Source: Balneolales bacterium (lineage in GTDB: Bacteria > Bacteroidota > Rhodothermia > Balneolales > Natronogracilivirgulaceae). From it: a stretch of DNA of 5,630 bases. Every line of letters begins with the position of its first letter. Position 1 is the first letter of the stretch. Below, piece after piece: positions 1-5,630 of this stretch. The stretch spans positions 1-5,630 of the forward strand of contig SKYY01000241.1 in the NCBI GenBank assembly GCA_007127665.1, given 5' to 3'. The notes under the pieces are model-generated. The model had not been told where the DNA came from. It worked only from the letters and a program-made list of their open reading frames with translations, and ran no database searches. The translations under genes were made by a program, and so were the position numbers.

Positions 1-540
1 CTTCTGATACCTGCGCTTTTTTTCAGTGCCTGCACGGATCTGTCGGAATATGACCGTGAACGGGTAAGGGATGCCATGGCAGACTCCCTCCTTTCGGTCA
101 CCGAATCCCGAAATATCCGCATGGAGCTGATCGAGGATGGGCAGCGCATCGTTTCCGTGCATTCACCCTTCGCCGCCACCTACACCAGGGATGGCCGTAG
201 TGAAACCGATCTGCGTGATTCGGTGTATGTTGCGGTCCTTGATTCCACCGGAGCCATTGAAACCGAGGTCACCAGCCGCTCGGCCCGTTATCTGGGACAC
301 GAGTCAGAATTTCACTTCAGGGACAATGTATTCGTACAGACGCGTGACGGACGCCGTCTGCGGACGGAATATCTGGAATGGTCTCAAAGTGACCGCAGCA
401 TTTACACTCCGGATTTTGTTATCATTGTCACTGAGACGGACAGTATCACCGGCTATGGTCTGACCGGAACGGATGATCTCTCCTCATACCGTCTCACAGA
501 AGTGACAGGTGAATTTGAACTGGAACAGCGAGAAAGGTAG
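1..540 (+). CDS. lptC: LptC-like LPS export lipoprotein (5' end outside window)
   Basis: The frame is open from the first base, so the true start lies left of the window. The ATG at 76 is internal: the codons before it encode the end of a lipoprotein signal peptide, LLIPALFFSAC, with the lipobox cysteine at 31-33. About 169 residues of mature protein follow. The sequence is beta-rich, and its C-terminal part contains GYGLTGTDDLSSYRLTEVTG, which resembles the conserved end of the LptC/YrbK family (DUF1239). LptC takes LPS from the inner-membrane LptBFG transporter and passes it to the periplasmic LptA bridge. In E. coli it has a transmembrane anchor; here a lipid anchor is predicted, as is usual in Bacteroidota-type annotations. 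The TAG stop directly abuts the ATG of the OstA-like gene, which implies one operon and supports the family call. Identity rests on pattern and context, because the sequence is divergent. Confidence 0.8.
   Translation, partial: LLIPALFFSACTDLSEYDRERVRDAMADSLLSVTESRNIRMELIEDGQRIVSVHSPFAATYTRDGRSETDLRDSVYVAVLDSTGAIETEVTSRSARYLGHESEFHFRDNVFVQTRDGRRLRTEYLEWSQSDRSIYTPDFVIIVTETDSITGYGLTGTDDLSSYRLTEVTGEFELEQRER
31..33 (+). other. Lipobox cysteine (predicted signal peptidase II site)
   Basis: The codon TGC follows a hydrophobic run ending in FFSA, giving an F-S-A-C lipobox. The cysteine is expected to be lipidated and to become residue 1 of the mature protein. The charged n-region of the signal peptide is outside the window. 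Confidence 0.7.
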
Positions 541-2046
541 ATGCTCATCGTGCATAGCCCGGCCATACCCCCGGCAAGATACCGGAAGCGATTGCCATTG
601 ATACTGGCTTTGATACCATTGATACTGGCTTTGATGCCCGTGATGCTGCTTCTCTGGCCTGCGTCCCCCGAAGGGACTGCCGGCGCCCAGAACCGGGTCC
701 GCATCCTGCAGTCCGATCAGCTGGAGGGTGTGGTTACGGATGAGGGCCGCGTCCGCAAGCTCACTGGAAATGTGGCCCTGAGCACCGATGATTTCACCAT
801 TTTGTGCGACAGTGCCTGGCATTTTATGGATCTCGAAGAGCTGCGGGCATGGGGAAACATAGAAATCACATCGGAACGGGATCGGATCTGGTCCGACCGT
901 GCCACCTACGACCTCGTATCGGAAGTGGCGCTTTTTGAAGGCCGGGTGGTGATGCAGTCTGAAAAGGCCCTGCTCTTCAGCGACGAAGTTTTTTACAGTT
1001 TTGCCACGGAGATAGCCCTGTTCCCCGATCGCCTCCGGCTTGAGGATGAGCGCGGGGTGCTTGTGGCCGATTCAGGCTACTATTACAACGCGCTGGACAG
1101 TGCGATTTTCCGTGGAAACGTGCAGATAGCCGACTCGCTCCAGTATATTGAGGCCGACAGTGTGTTCACCCTCCGCGGCGATGAGTACTATGAGCTGCAT
1201 GGCCGCGTGTTTCTCGATGACCGGGAGAACCGCACCCGTCTGACCGGCGGTTTTGTGCTTTCCGACTCCACCGGATACCGGCGCGTGGAAGGCGGCAGCC
1301 GCATGCGGCGCATCAGCGAAGACCTGTCCGATACAACATTTTTATGGGCCGATTGGCTGGAAGTACTTCAAAAAGACACCATCAACACCTTTTCGGCCTA
1401 TGATCAGGTCCATATCTGGACGGCGCGGTACAGCAGCCTTTCCGATACCGCACACTATGACGATGCCGTGGAGCAGTTCATCCTGGAGGGCCATCCCCGG
1501 CTCTGGTACGAGGAAATGCAGCTGACGGGACCCTATATCCTGATTCAGCTTGAAGAGGACTCTGTGCGCTATCTGGATTCCCATACCAACTCGTTTGCCG
1601 TTCAGCGCGACACGACCATCGACCGGCTCAATCAGATCACCGGCGACACGCTTTTCATACAGTTCGATAACGGGAGCGTCTCATACATGCAGGTCTGGCC
1701 CCGGGGGAACGTGCTCTATTTTGTGAAGGACGGGGATGGCGAAGCCGACGGGGCCATTGAGATGACAGCCGATTTCATCAAGCTGGTTTTTGAAGAAGGG
1801 GAACTGGAGGATGTGATTGCACGCCAGAATGTGGATGGTTCCTTCCACCAGGAGCATGACGGGATCTCGCAAAAGCGGCTGAGCGGATTCGTCTGGGAGC
1901 CCGGGATGCGCCCGGTACGTCCGGAAGAACCGATTGAGCCCAGACTGCCGCCCGTCCCCGATGTACGGCCATTTGAGCTGCCTGAGCGGTTCGTCCGCAA
2001 TCAGGGTATTGCAGACCGGCTTCCATCCACATCCGGGAGTGATTGA
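541..2046 (+). CDS. OstA-like protein (LptA / LptD N-terminal domain family), LPS transport
   Basis: This 501-residue protein has a basic n-region (RYRKR, 13-17), a long hydrophobic segment (18-39) and a likely signal peptidase cleavage after about GAQ (48-50). The rest is a chain of short beta-strand repeats of the OstA/LptA jelly-roll type, for example GNVALSTDDFTILCDSAWH (76-94), GNIEITSERDRIWSDRATYD (105-124), GRVVMQSEKALLFSDEVFY (134-152) and GNVQIADSLQYIEADSV (192-208). It matches the OstA-like (OstA_2) proteins of Bacteroidota, which are thought to form or extend the periplasmic LPS bridge. It lacks the several-hundred-residue outer-membrane barrel of full LptD, so it should work with a separate barrel protein. 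The tail (452-480) is proline-rich. The ATG touches the upstream stop. A weak ribosome site AGAAAGG (531-537) lies only 3 nt away; GTG at 550 is an alternative start. Confidence 0.82.
   Translation: MLIVHSPAIPPARYRKRLPLILALIPLILALMPVMLLLWPASPEGTAGAQNRVRILQSDQLEGVVTDEGRVRKLTGNVALSTDDFTILCDSAWHFMDLEELRAWGNIEITSERDRIWSDRATYDLVSEVALFEGRVVMQSEKALLFSDEVFYSFATEIALFPDRLRLEDERGVLVADSGYYYNALDSAIFRGNVQIADSLQYIEADSVFTLRGDEYYELHGRVFLDDRENRTRLTGGFVLSDSTGYRRVEGGSRMRRISEDLSDTTFLWADWLEVLQKDTINTFSAYDQVHIWTARYSSLSDTAHYDDAVEQFILEGHPRLWYEEMQLTGPYILIQLEEDSVRYLDSHTNSFAVQRDTTIDRLNQITGDTLFIQFDNGSVSYMQVWPRGNVLYFVKDGDGEADGAIEMTADFIKLVFEEGELEDVIARQNVDGSFHQEHDGISQKRLSGFVWEPGMRPVRPEEPIEPRLPPVPDVRPFELPERFVRNQGIADRLPSTSGSD
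595..636 (+). repeat. 21-bp in-frame tandem duplication in the signal peptide of the OstA-like gene
   Basis: Bases 595-614 and 616-635 are the same 20-mer (it begins CCATTGATACTGG), giving two units of 21 bp that differ only in the last base (A at 615, G at 636). They encode PLILALI and PLILALM, followed by a diverged PVMLLLW. The repeat lies in the hydrophobic core of the signal peptide and adds exactly seven residues. Its TTG and ATA codons are unlike the CTG/ATC-rich remainder of the gene. Confidence 0.93.
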
Positions 2047-2052
2047 CGTAAG

Positions 2053-2066
2053 ATGCCGTGCGGCAT
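2053..2066 (+). terminator. Small hairpin just after the OstA-like stop codon
   Basis: ATGCCGTGCGGCAT is a self-complementary stretch that can fold as a 5-bp stem with a GTGC loop, 6 nt after the TGA stop. No T-tract follows, so it is at best a weak terminator or an mRNA 3' stabilising structure for the lpt operon. Confidence 0.3.
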
Positions 2067-2080
2067 GTTCTGATGCCATG

Positions 2081-2135
2081 TAAAACGGTTCCGGATCTCC
2101 GGGTGTGGCAATGGTCCCGTGAGATCCGGTTTCCG
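2081..2135 (-). terminator. Intrinsic terminator of the EF-G-like gene, possibly bidirectional
   Basis: CCGGATCTC at 2091-2099 pairs perfectly with GAGATCCGG at 2121-2129. Inside the loop CGGG (2100-2103) pairs with CCCG (2116-2119), leaving one bulged T. Outside, CGG (2086-2088) pairs with CCG (2133-2135) across a small internal loop. On the minus strand the stem is followed at once by TTTTA (complement of 2081-2085), as expected for Rho-independent termination about 15 nt after the TGA at 2150-2152. On the plus strand only TTT follows, so stopping the lpt operon there is plausible but less certain. Confidence 0.72.
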
Positions 2136-2149
2136 ATAATTCGGCTGAA

Positions 2150-4279
2150 TCAGGAGTTCTCTTCCCGTGCCGCCGTTTCCTTCATGATACGATCCTGGAT
2201 CTCATGCGGTACAGGTCCGTATCCATGGAACTTTCGGGTATGCGTAGCCCTACCCTGGGTCATGGAGCGCAGGTGTGTGGCATAGCGGTAGAGTTCGGCC
2301 AGCGGCACCACGGCCTTCACTTTCTGGAAGGTGCCTTCGGAGTCCATTCCCTGAACCTGACCGCGACGTGGTGCAAGGTCGCTCATCACATCGCCCATAT
2401 ACTCCGCCGGAACGGTGACTTCCACTTCGTAGATGGGTTCGAGCAGCTGGGGTTTGGCTTCCAGGAATCCGTTTCGGAACGCCATGAGGGCGGCTGTTTT
2501 GAAGGCCGCCTCGTTGGAGTCTACGGAGTGCATGGAACCATCGTAGACCGATACACGGATGTCACGTGCGCGACAGCCGGAAAGCGGACCGTTTTCCATT
2601 TTTTCCATGATTCCCTTGAGGATGGCGGGCATGAAACGGGCGTCGATAACGCCACCGACAATGCAGTTCTGGAACACCAGTTTGCCGCCCCATTCCAGCT
2701 CTATCTCCTGGGTATCACGTACCGTGACTTCGGGTGTCGGGGGCATGTTTTCTTCCCATGGCTCCATGTAGAAATACACCTCACCATACTGGCCGGCGCC
2801 TCCGGACTGTTTCTTGTGGCGGTACTGCGCTTTGACGGGTTTCGTAATGGTTTCACGATAAGGAACGCCCGGCTCGTAGAACTCCGGACTGAGTTTGAAG
2901 CGGTGTTCCAGCATGTACCGGATCACATTCAGATGCTCTTCGCCCTGTCCGCTCAGGATGATCTGCCTGAGTTCCTTGCTGTTCTCCACCTGCAGCGAGG
3001 GGTCCTCTTTCTGGAGCTGGTTCAGAGCAGCGCCAATTTTCTCTTCTTCGCCCTTCTCTGTGGACCGGACGGCCATCCGCTCTGTCGGCTCGGGGTATTT
3101 GACACGGGAGATGCCGATATCAATACTCTTGTCGCGCAGCGTATCGCCAACGGCTCCGTCCTTGAGCTTGACCACGGCACCGATATCACCGGCATTGATT
3201 TCAGGTATTTCCACCCTTTTACCGCCCTGTGTGAGGAAGAGGTTGCCCAACCGGTTGGTGGAGCCTCTGGCGTGATTGATCATGTCTGCGCCGGTGCGGA
3301 GGGTGCCGCCAAACACTTTCATGAAAGTAAGGTCGCCGACATGCTCCTCGGAAATGGTCTTGAAAAGGAATGCAAGTGGTTTTTGATCGATGTCCGCCGG
3401 CAGGTCGTTTCCGTCAACATCTTTGTCCGGGTTGGCTTCCAGCGGGTTGGGCAGTACGTTGTCAATAAAGCCCATCACCCGGCCTGAGCCCATGTTCCTT
3501 TCCGCAGAAAGGCAAAACATCGGGAAAATCTGACGCTGGAGCAGGGCTTTCTTGAGACCCTCTACCATTTCGTCCTCATCAAGGTGGCCTTTTTCAAAAT
3601 AAAGATCCATCAGAGATTCATCGTTTTCAGCGACTGCTTCAATAAGCTCGTTGTGCTGGAGTTCGGCCTGTGACTTCTGCGAATCGGCGATAGGAAGCTT
3701 GTCGGGCTTGCCGCCTTCTTCGGAAAACTCATACATCTGCATCTTGAGCACATCGATAATCGTGGAAAAGCCTTCTCCTTCCTCATAGGGATACTGAACG
3801 GGAGACACTTCCCTTCCAAACCGTTCCTTGCACAGATCTACGACCATCTGGTAGTTGGAATTGGCGTGGTCGACCTTGTTCACGATCAGAAAAGCGGGCT
3901 TGTTCATTTCGGCGACGATATTCCACAGGACCTCGGTGCCAACTTCCACGCCATGCTCGGCGTCCAGCACAAAAACGGCGGCATCGGCCACCTTAAGAGC
4001 GTTCACAACCTCACCCACGTAATCTGCGGTACCCGGCGTGTCGATCACGTTGATCTTTGTTCCGCGCCAATCCAGGTGCATGAATGAACTGAATACCGAT
4101 TTCTGCTTCTCCTTTTCGATGGGATGGTAATCCGACACGGTATTGGACTCCTCGACAGAACCGCGTCTTTTGATGGTCCCGGATTCGAAAAGCATGGTTT
4201 CTGCGAGGGTGGTCTTGCCCGAGCCGGAATGCCCGAGCAAGGCGATGTTTCTGATCTTTTGGGGTTGATACACATTCAT
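2150..4279 (-). CDS. fusA2: Elongation factor G-like translational GTPase, EF-G2 type paralogue
   Basis: At 709 residues this is a full-length five-domain EF-G. It has a P-loop GHSGSGKTT (16-24), G3 DTPGT (80-84), G4 NKVD (134-137) and SAE (258-260). Domain II runs from about 298 to 400, and domain III contains ILSGQGEEHLNV (441-452). Domain IV has tip loops SGGAGQYGE (492-500) and DGSMHSVDSNE (580-590), and domain V runs from about 610 to 695. EF-G moves tRNAs and mRNA through the ribosome. Two GTPase features of housekeeping EF-G are changed. The catalytic His of DTPGH is Thr84, and the switch I RGIT motif is absent (KEKQKSVFSS, 56-65). The tip histidine that enters the A site is kept (His584). 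The N-terminus resembles, from memory, Bacteroides EF-G2, reported to act without GTP hydrolysis. The start is supported by GGAG 8 nt upstream (4288-4291). Assignment to EF-G is certain; the paralogue role is inferred. Confidence 0.93.
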   Translation of the reverse strand: MNVYQPQKIRNIALLGHSGSGKTTLAETMLFESGTIKRRGSVEESNTVSDYHPIEKEKQKSVFSSFMHLDWRGTKINVIDTPGTADYVGEVVNALKVADAAVFVLDAEHGVEVGTEVLWNIVAEMNKPAFLIVNKVDHANSNYQMVVDLCKERFGREVSPVQYPYEEGEGFSTIIDVLKMQMYEFSEEGGKPDKLPIADSQKSQAELQHNELIEAVAENDESLMDLYFEKGHLDEDEMVEGLKKALLQRQIFPMFCLSAERNMGSGRVMGFIDNVLPNPLEANPDKDVDGNDLPADIDQKPLAFLFKTISEEHVGDLTFMKVFGGTLRTGADMINHARGSTNRLGNLFLTQGGKRVEIPEINAGDIGAVVKLKDGAVGDTLRDKSIDIGISRVKYPEPTERMAVRSTEKGEEEKIGAALNQLQKEDPSLQVENSKELRQIILSGQGEEHLNVIRYMLEHRFKLSPEFYEPGVPYRETITKPVKAQYRHKKQSGGAGQYGEVYFYMEPWEENMPPTPEVTVRDTQEIELEWGGKLVFQNCIVGGVIDARFMPAILKGIMEKMENGPLSGCRARDIRVSVYDGSMHSVDSNEAAFKTAALMAFRNGFLEAKPQLLEPIYEVEVTVPAEYMGDVMSDLAPRRGQVQGMDSEGTFQKVKAVVPLAELYRYATHLRSMTQGRATHTRKFHGYGPVPHEIQDRIMKETAAREENS

Positions 4280-4287
4280 GAGCTATA

Positions 4288-4291
4288 CTCC
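4288..4291 (-). promoter_or_regulatory. Ribosome binding site of the EF-G-like gene
   Basis: GGAG on the minus strand lies 8 nt before the ATG at 4279-4277. It is the clearest Shine-Dalgarno sequence in the window and fixes the start codon. Confidence 0.7.
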
Positions 4292-4327
4292 ATTAAAGTG
4301 AAAGGCTGGAAAACAACCTTTTTCAGA

Positions 4328-4358
4328 ATTATAAATTATTTCGTAGTAATTTGGTCAA
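4328..4358 (-). promoter_or_regulatory. Candidate sigma70-like promoter for the EF-G-like gene
   Basis: On the minus strand TTGACC (4358-4353) is followed 19 bp later by a perfect TATAAT (4333-4328). Transcription would begin near 4321 and leave a leader of about 41 nt. The spacing is 2 bp longer than optimal and the region is AT-rich, so chance matches are possible. If the organism uses the Bacteroidota housekeeping sigma factor, a second candidate upstream (4401-4431) may be the real one. Confidence 0.45.
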
Positions 4359-4385
4359 AAGCGTAAAGAAATAGTGATGACGCTT
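4359..4385. promoter_or_regulatory. Dyad in the divergent intergenic region, possible operator
   Basis: AAGCGT (4359-4364) and ACGCTT (4380-4385) are perfect inverted repeats separated by 15 bp, so the arm centres are 21 bp apart, about two helical turns. The dyad abuts the candidate -35 of the minus-strand promoter and lies upstream of the asparaginase gene, so a bound regulator could affect both. Arms of 6 bp are short enough to occur by chance. Confidence 0.25.
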
Positions 4386-4400
4386 AAAAGTAATGTAGCG

Positions 4401-4431
4401 CAAAGTAACTTTTTGGGAACCTTTTGGCAAT
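4401..4431 (-). promoter_or_regulatory. Alternative Bacteroidota-type promoter for the EF-G-like gene
   Basis: On the minus strand ATTG (4431-4428) and TTACTTTG (4408-4401) are separated by 19 bp. This is close to the Bacteroidota housekeeping pattern TTTG-N19-TAnnTTTG, with one mismatch in each box. It would give a leader of about 115 nt. AAAGTAA occurs twice on the plus strand (4387-4393 and 4402-4408). Confidence 0.3.
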
Positions 4432-4452
4432 AACATGCGGTAAGCAATTGCG

Positions 4453-5457
4453 ATGAAACGTATTCTTATCCTGCACACCGGTGGCACCATAACAATGCAA
4501 CTCATTGATAGTCATAGGGATGGATCTGATTCGGAGATTTCATTCAATTTGGACTTTTTTGATGAGCAGGTACCTGGTCTGCGGGAAATAGCCGATCTGG
4601 ACTCGCGGACCCTGTTCCTTGAGGACAGTTCCAACATGATTCCGGAGCTTTGGGTGCAGCTGGCAGGTGCCATAGAAGAAAGTTACGGGGCTTATGACGG
4701 GTTTCTTGTTTTGCACGGCACAGACACCATGGCCTACACGGCGTCAGCCCTCTCTTTCTGCCTGGAAAACCTGTCCAAGCCGGTGGTATTCACCGGAAGT
4801 CAGGTGCCGCTGAGCAACCGCCGCACCGATGCGAGGCGCAACCTGATCAACTCCGTTGAGTTGGCTACGCTGAACCTGCCCGAGGTGTGCATTTGTTTCA
4901 ACGACCGGGTATACCGTGGCAACCGCGCTACCAAAATCAGCATTGGTGATTTTGATGCCTTTGCTTCCCCCAACCATCCTGTGCTTGCAGAATTCGGGTT
5001 GAATCTGGAGATTCGCTCACAATATCGGCCGGGGCCGGACCAGTTTCGCAACAACGCCCGATTCGATCCCCGTGTGCAGCTTATAAAACTGTTTCCGGGA
5101 ATGGATTTTGAGCGGGCGATACCGGGTGACGCCAAAAATGTCCGTGCCCTTGTAATCGAAGCCTATGGAAGCGGGAATTTGCCTGTTGGCAAGGGGCATT
5201 CGCTGCTTCCTTCTCTTGAGCGCTATATTGCAAATAACGGCATTGTGATCATTACGTCGCAGGCGGTGTTTGACGAGGTGAACCTGGAGAAATACGAAGG
5301 TGCACGTCAGGCAAAAAAACTGGGCGCCATCCCGGCCGGTGACATGACCACGGAAGCATGCATTACCAAAATCATGTATCTTCTTGCTCATCACACTGAT
5401 GTTCAGACCATTCGTGACCTTTTCCGTGAAAACACAGCGGGGGAACGAACCCACTGA
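4453..5457 (+). CDS. ansA: Type I (cytoplasmic) L-asparaginase
   Basis: This 334-residue enzyme hydrolyses L-asparagine to aspartate and ammonia. It shows the N-terminal HTGGTI motif (8-13; Thr12 is the expected nucleophile), the DSSNM substrate loop (58-62), LHGTDTMAYTASALSF (87-102) with Thr90-Asp91, and YRGNRATK (154-161) with catalytic Lys161, so both catalytic triads look complete. FDAFASPN (167-174) and GDMTTEA (296-302) are also typical of the AnsA family, and the length matches E. coli AnsA (338). There is no signal peptide, so it is cytoplasmic, unlike periplasmic type II enzymes. The ATG has no evident Shine-Dalgarno sequence. The in-frame ATG at 4435 is closed by TAA at 4441, which leaves 4453 as the first usable ATG. 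It is transcribed away from the EF-G-like gene. Its stop codon borders the 8-bp repeat array. No convincing plus-strand promoter was found. Confidence 0.95.
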   Translation: MKRILILHTGGTITMQLIDSHRDGSDSEISFNLDFFDEQVPGLREIADLDSRTLFLEDSSNMIPELWVQLAGAIEESYGAYDGFLVLHGTDTMAYTASALSFCLENLSKPVVFTGSQVPLSNRRTDARRNLINSVELATLNLPEVCICFNDRVYRGNRATKISIGDFDAFASPNHPVLAEFGLNLEIRSQYRPGPDQFRNNARFDPRVQLIKLFPGMDFERAIPGDAKNVRALVIEAYGSGNLPVGKGHSLLPSLERYIANNGIVIITSQAVFDEVNLEKYEGARQAKKLGAIPAGDMTTEACITKIMYLLAHHTDVQTIRDLFRENTAGERTH

Positions 5458-5459
5458 CC

Positions 5460-5523
5460 CATAGACTCATAGATCCGTAGATCAGTAAACCTGTAGACTC
5501 GCAGACTTGCAACCCGGAGACCC
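5460..5523. repeat. Degenerate tandem array, eight units of 8 bp
   Basis: Eight consecutive octamers can be read without gaps: CATAGACT, CATAGATC, CGTAGATC, AGTAAACC, TGTAGACT, CGCAGACT, TGCAACCC and GGAGACCC. The consensus is roughly YRTAGAYY; position 6 is always A, and positions 7 and 8 are always pyrimidines. The first three units are the most alike and the last two the most decayed. The array starts 3 bp after the asparaginase stop codon, and the octamer before it (5452-5459, CACTGACC) may be a further decayed unit containing that stop. It ends 36 bp before the next gene. Its function is unknown. Confidence 0.8.
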
Positions 5524-5526
5524 AAC

Positions 5527-5539
5527 GGCACCTTGTGCC
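5527..5539. other. Short hairpin downstream of the repeat array
   Basis: GGCAC (5527-5531) and GTGCC (5535-5539) form a perfect 5-bp stem with a CTT loop. The sequence after it on the plus strand is A-rich with no T-tract, so a classical terminator is not supported. It may be a structure in the leader of the next gene or simply chance. Confidence 0.35.
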
Positions 5540-5559
5540 AAAACCAAAACCTGCCTCAC

Positions 5560-5630
5560 ATGTATTTTGTTTTTGACATTGAATCCATTCCTGACATCCC
5601 CTTTCTGAGGGAGTTGCTGGAAGCGCCACC
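5560..5630 (+). CDS. Probable DEDD-family 3'-5' exonuclease, N-terminus only
   Basis: Only 23 codons are in the window. They read MYFVFDIESIPDIP, then FLRELLEAP, and the frame is open at the right edge. A beta strand ending in FDIE, followed by a (S/T)IPD segment, is the usual start of the predicted PolB-like 3'-5' exonucleases (DNA_pol_B_exo2 family, RNase H fold), where the Asp and Glu of DxE bind the catalytic metal ions. The likely role is nucleic acid trimming in DNA repair or RNA turnover. ATG 5560 is the first plausible start: the same frame is closed upstream by TAG at 5494-5496, and no Shine-Dalgarno sequence is seen. It could be co-transcribed with the asparaginase gene, 102 nt upstream. 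The family call rests on one motif in a short fragment. Confidence 0.62.
   Translation, partial: MYFVFDIESIPDIPFLRELLEAP

Noticed and set aside
76..540. Starting the LptC-like protein at the ATG at 76
   Set aside because: The same frame is open to the left edge and encodes a lipoprotein signal end with a lipobox cysteine, so the ATG at 76 is internal.
1681..2079. Minus-strand open frame of 132 codons overlapping the end of the OstA-like gene
   Set aside because: It is a shadow of the OstA-like reading frame, with no family-like motif and no ribosome site.
2204..3487. A 427-codon open frame on the plus strand, antisense to the EF-G-like gene
   Set aside because: It lies wholly inside a clear, full-length EF-G gene on the other strand. 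Its translation is rich in His, Phe and Cys with no recognisable domain, and it has no convincing ribosome site. Long antisense frames are common opposite codon-biased genes.
5460..5523. The octamer array as a CRISPR array
   Set aside because: The units are 8 bp with no spacers. CRISPR repeats are about 23-47 bp and are separated by unique spacers of similar length.
5527..5539. Hairpin as an intrinsic terminator of the asparaginase gene
   Set aside because: The stem is only 5 bp and A-rich sequence, not a T-tract, follows on the plus strand. It is recorded as a structure only.
5372..5629. Minus-strand open frame running through the 8-bp repeat array
   Set aside because: Its residues (VCESTGLLIYGSMSLWVSG) come from translating the octamer repeats, and it overlaps the ends of two better-supported plus-strand genes.

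Overview
The window looks like bacterial chromosome of moderate GC content (about mid-50s percent by eye), from a Gram-negative organism with LPS. The best guess is the Bacteroidota/Balneolota/Rhodothermota side of the FCB group. Three things point there: an LptC-like protein carried as a lipoprotein, a barrel-less OstA-like protein next to it, and an EF-G paralogue of the EF-G2 type described in Bacteroides. Two of the start codons also lack any Shine-Dalgarno sequence, which is common in that group. The genus cannot be read from this window.

Layout, left to right. (1) 1-2046, plus strand: the 3' part of an lptC-like lipoprotein gene, followed with no gap by an OstA-like (LptA/LptD N-domain) gene. 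Both belong to the Lpt machinery that moves LPS from the inner to the outer membrane, and they are almost certainly co-transcribed. (2) 2047-2149: a short convergent intergenic region with a strong hairpin that reads as an intrinsic terminator for the minus-strand gene and may stop both transcripts. (3) 2150-4279, minus strand: a complete 709-residue EF-G-like translational GTPase whose GTPase centre differs from housekeeping EF-G while its domain IV tip is kept. (4) 4280-4452: an AT-rich divergent promoter region. (5) 4453-5457, plus strand: a complete type I (cytoplasmic) L-asparaginase. (6) 5458-5559: an intergenic region holding a degenerate tandem array with an 8-bp period and a small hairpin. 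(7) 5560 to the right edge, plus strand: the first 23 codons of a probable DEDD-type 3'-5' exonuclease.

The genes form separate functional units: an envelope-biogenesis pair, a translation factor with its own promoter, and an asparagine-degrading enzyme followed by a nuclease. There is no CRISPR array, transposase, rRNA or tRNA, and no sign of a mobile element. I do not see a new multi-gene system here. The most interesting items are the altered EF-G paralogue, the exact 21-bp in-frame duplication in the OstA-like signal peptide, and the 8-bp-period array after the asparaginase gene.
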